Source: Chloroflexota bacterium (lineage in GTDB: Bacteria; Chloroflexota; Dehalococcoidia; UBA3495). Taken from it: a DNA stretch of 5,810 nucleotides. The DNA is taken from NCBI GenBank assembly GCA_022571575.1, contig JACZXN010000129.1, positions 1 through 5,810 of the forward strand. The letters are read 5' to 3'. The notes below the pieces were generated by a model. The model was not told where the DNA came from, made no database searches, and saw only the letters and a program-made list of their open reading frames with translations. Position 1 is the stretch's first letter; every line of letters starts with the position of its first letter. Shown here piece after piece: positions 5,060 to 5,810 of the stretch. A program made the translations under genes and the position numbers.

Positions 5060-5810
5060 TCACGATTGGGCGGTGGTCAGACTGGGCAATTGGCGCAAAC
5101 GGTGGACCAGGTCCACCAATATTCCCAATAGGTATTCCACTTCTTCTTCCGTGTTGTCCCGGCCCAGAGTGAGCCGGAGGCTGCCACGGGCGGTCTCGGC
5201 CGATTGGCCCAGAGCCAACAGCACATGGGAGGGCTCAAGGGAGCCGGAGCTGCAGGCGCTGCCGCTGGAAGCCGCGATCCCCGCCATGTCCAAACCAAGC
5301 AGGACCGGTTCCCCTTCCACTCCCTTGAAAGAGAAATTGGCGTTGTTGGGCAGTCTCTGGGTCGCGTGTCCGTTCAGCCCGCTGCCGGGTATCCGCTCCA
5401 ACACCGATTCAATGATCCGGTCCCTGAGGGCGGAGCAGTGCCGGCTGGTCTCCTCTCTGGCGGCGTCGGCCGCTTCCAGGGCCAGGGACAGACCGATGAT
5501 CCCCGGTATGTTCTCGGTGCCGGACCGGCGTTCCCGCTCTTGTCCTCCGCCGTGGATCAGCGGCAGATAGGGGGAGCCCCGTTTTATGTAAAGCACCCCC
5601 GTGCCCTTGGGGCCGTGGAACTTGTGCCCGGACAGGCTCAGGAGATCAACCCCTAATCCGGCCACGTCCAGGGTCAAGTACCCGGCGGCCTGCACCGCAT
5701 CGGTGTGGAATACGATCGTCCGGGACAGCTCTTCGGTCCGTTGCTTGATCGACTTGGCTATCTCGGAGATGGGGTTGATGGTCCCGATCTCGTTGTTGCC
5801 GTACATGATC
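5060..5810 (-). CDS. Cysteine desulfurase (NifS/IscS class), 5' end cut by the window
   Basis: The frame is open to the right edge. The residue before MYGNNE is Ile, so that Met (5804-5806) is internal and not a start. About 250 C-terminal residues are present, and roughly 150 N-terminal ones are missing compared with a typical ~390-400-residue family member. Visible motifs (numbered from that Met) are [23 protein letters not shown] with the cofactor-contacting D36 and Q39, [12 protein letters not shown] with PLP lysine K62, [13 protein letters not shown], and [21 protein letters not shown] with the persulfide cysteine C185 on the extended class I loop. The tail [17 protein letters not shown] is typical. 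The enzyme removes sulfur from L-cysteine as an enzyme-bound persulfide, for Fe-S clusters or tRNA thiolation. No iscU, iscR or mnmA gene is visible; downstream on the same strand is the lipoprotein gene. Loop sequence is closer to NifS than to E. coli IscS, but the partner pathway cannot be settled here. Confidence 0.93.
   Translation of the reverse strand, partial: IMYGNNEIGTINPISEIAKSIKQRTEELSRTIVFHTDAVQAAGYLTLDVAGLGVDLLSLSGHKFHGPKGTGVLYIKRGSPYLPLIHGGGQERERRSGTENIPGIIGLSLALEAADAAREETSRHCSALRDRIIESVLERIPGSGLNGHATQRLPNNANFSFKGVEGEPVLLGLDMAGIAASSGSACSSGSLEPSHVLLALGQSAETARGSLRLTLGRDNTEEEVEYLLGILVDLVHRLRQLPSLTTAQS

Noticed and set aside
4544..5131. + strand 195-codon frame across the lipoprotein and desulfurase genes
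   Set aside because: It is antisense to a lipoprotein with a good lipobox and to a desulfurase with diagnostic motifs, and has no domain of its own.
5804..5806. ATG as the start of the cysteine desulfurase
   Set aside because: The frame stays open upstream (Ile codon at 5807-5809), and MYGNNE is an internal family motif about 150 residues into the protein.

Overview
The window falls into two parts with different base composition. Bases 1 to about 615 are AT-rich: hand counts give 21/60 G+C for 1-60, 19/60 for 121-180 and 22/60 for 481-540. From about 640 onward the DNA is GC-rich: 40/60 for 661-720, 38/60 for 1201-1260 and 46/60 for 2641-2700. The break lies inside a single open reading frame (498-1847). 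The first ~45 codons of that frame read like the start of a secreted Sel1-repeat protein, and the remainder is an M20-family metallo-amidohydrolase. The window is therefore probably a junction of two DNAs, either an assembly chimera or a real recombination, meeting in a short shared 'TAFRELK' segment.

The AT-rich left part contains a perfect 11-bp inverted repeat, a doubtful 52-codon ORF, a small secreted protein of unknown function with a duplicated aromatic/glycine motif (195-464), and the signal peptide plus first Sel1-like helix of the next gene. It looks proteobacterial, which is an inference from the Sel1-type leader and the strong Shine-Dalgarno sites.

The GC-rich right part looks like one chromosome segment. 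On the + strand are two tandem M20 paralogs of the AbgB/PM20D2-like type (498-1847 and 1851-3209), separated by 3 nt and so probably co-translated. A hairpin-bearing intergenic region (3287-3336) follows, where the + strand pair meets three - strand genes. Read in their own direction these are the C-terminal ~250 residues of a NifS/IscS-type cysteine desulfurase that runs off the right edge (5060-5810), a lipoprotein with a cupredoxin-like domain that lacks its histidines (4121-4966), and a diacylglycerol/polyprenol kinase-type membrane protein (3370-4005). The style (GC-rich, divergent M20 paralogs, and CCCT/AGGG-type intergenic hairpins) would suit an environmental Chloroflexota/Dehalococcoidia-like bacterium, but no single gene proves that.

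No RNA genes, CRISPR arrays, transposases or integrases were found. The M20 pair probably hydrolyses amide bonds in N-acyl or peptide-like substrates, possibly as a homo- or heterodimer. The - strand genes look like housekeeping functions (sulfur transfer, lipid phosphorylation) with an envelope lipoprotein of unknown role between them.
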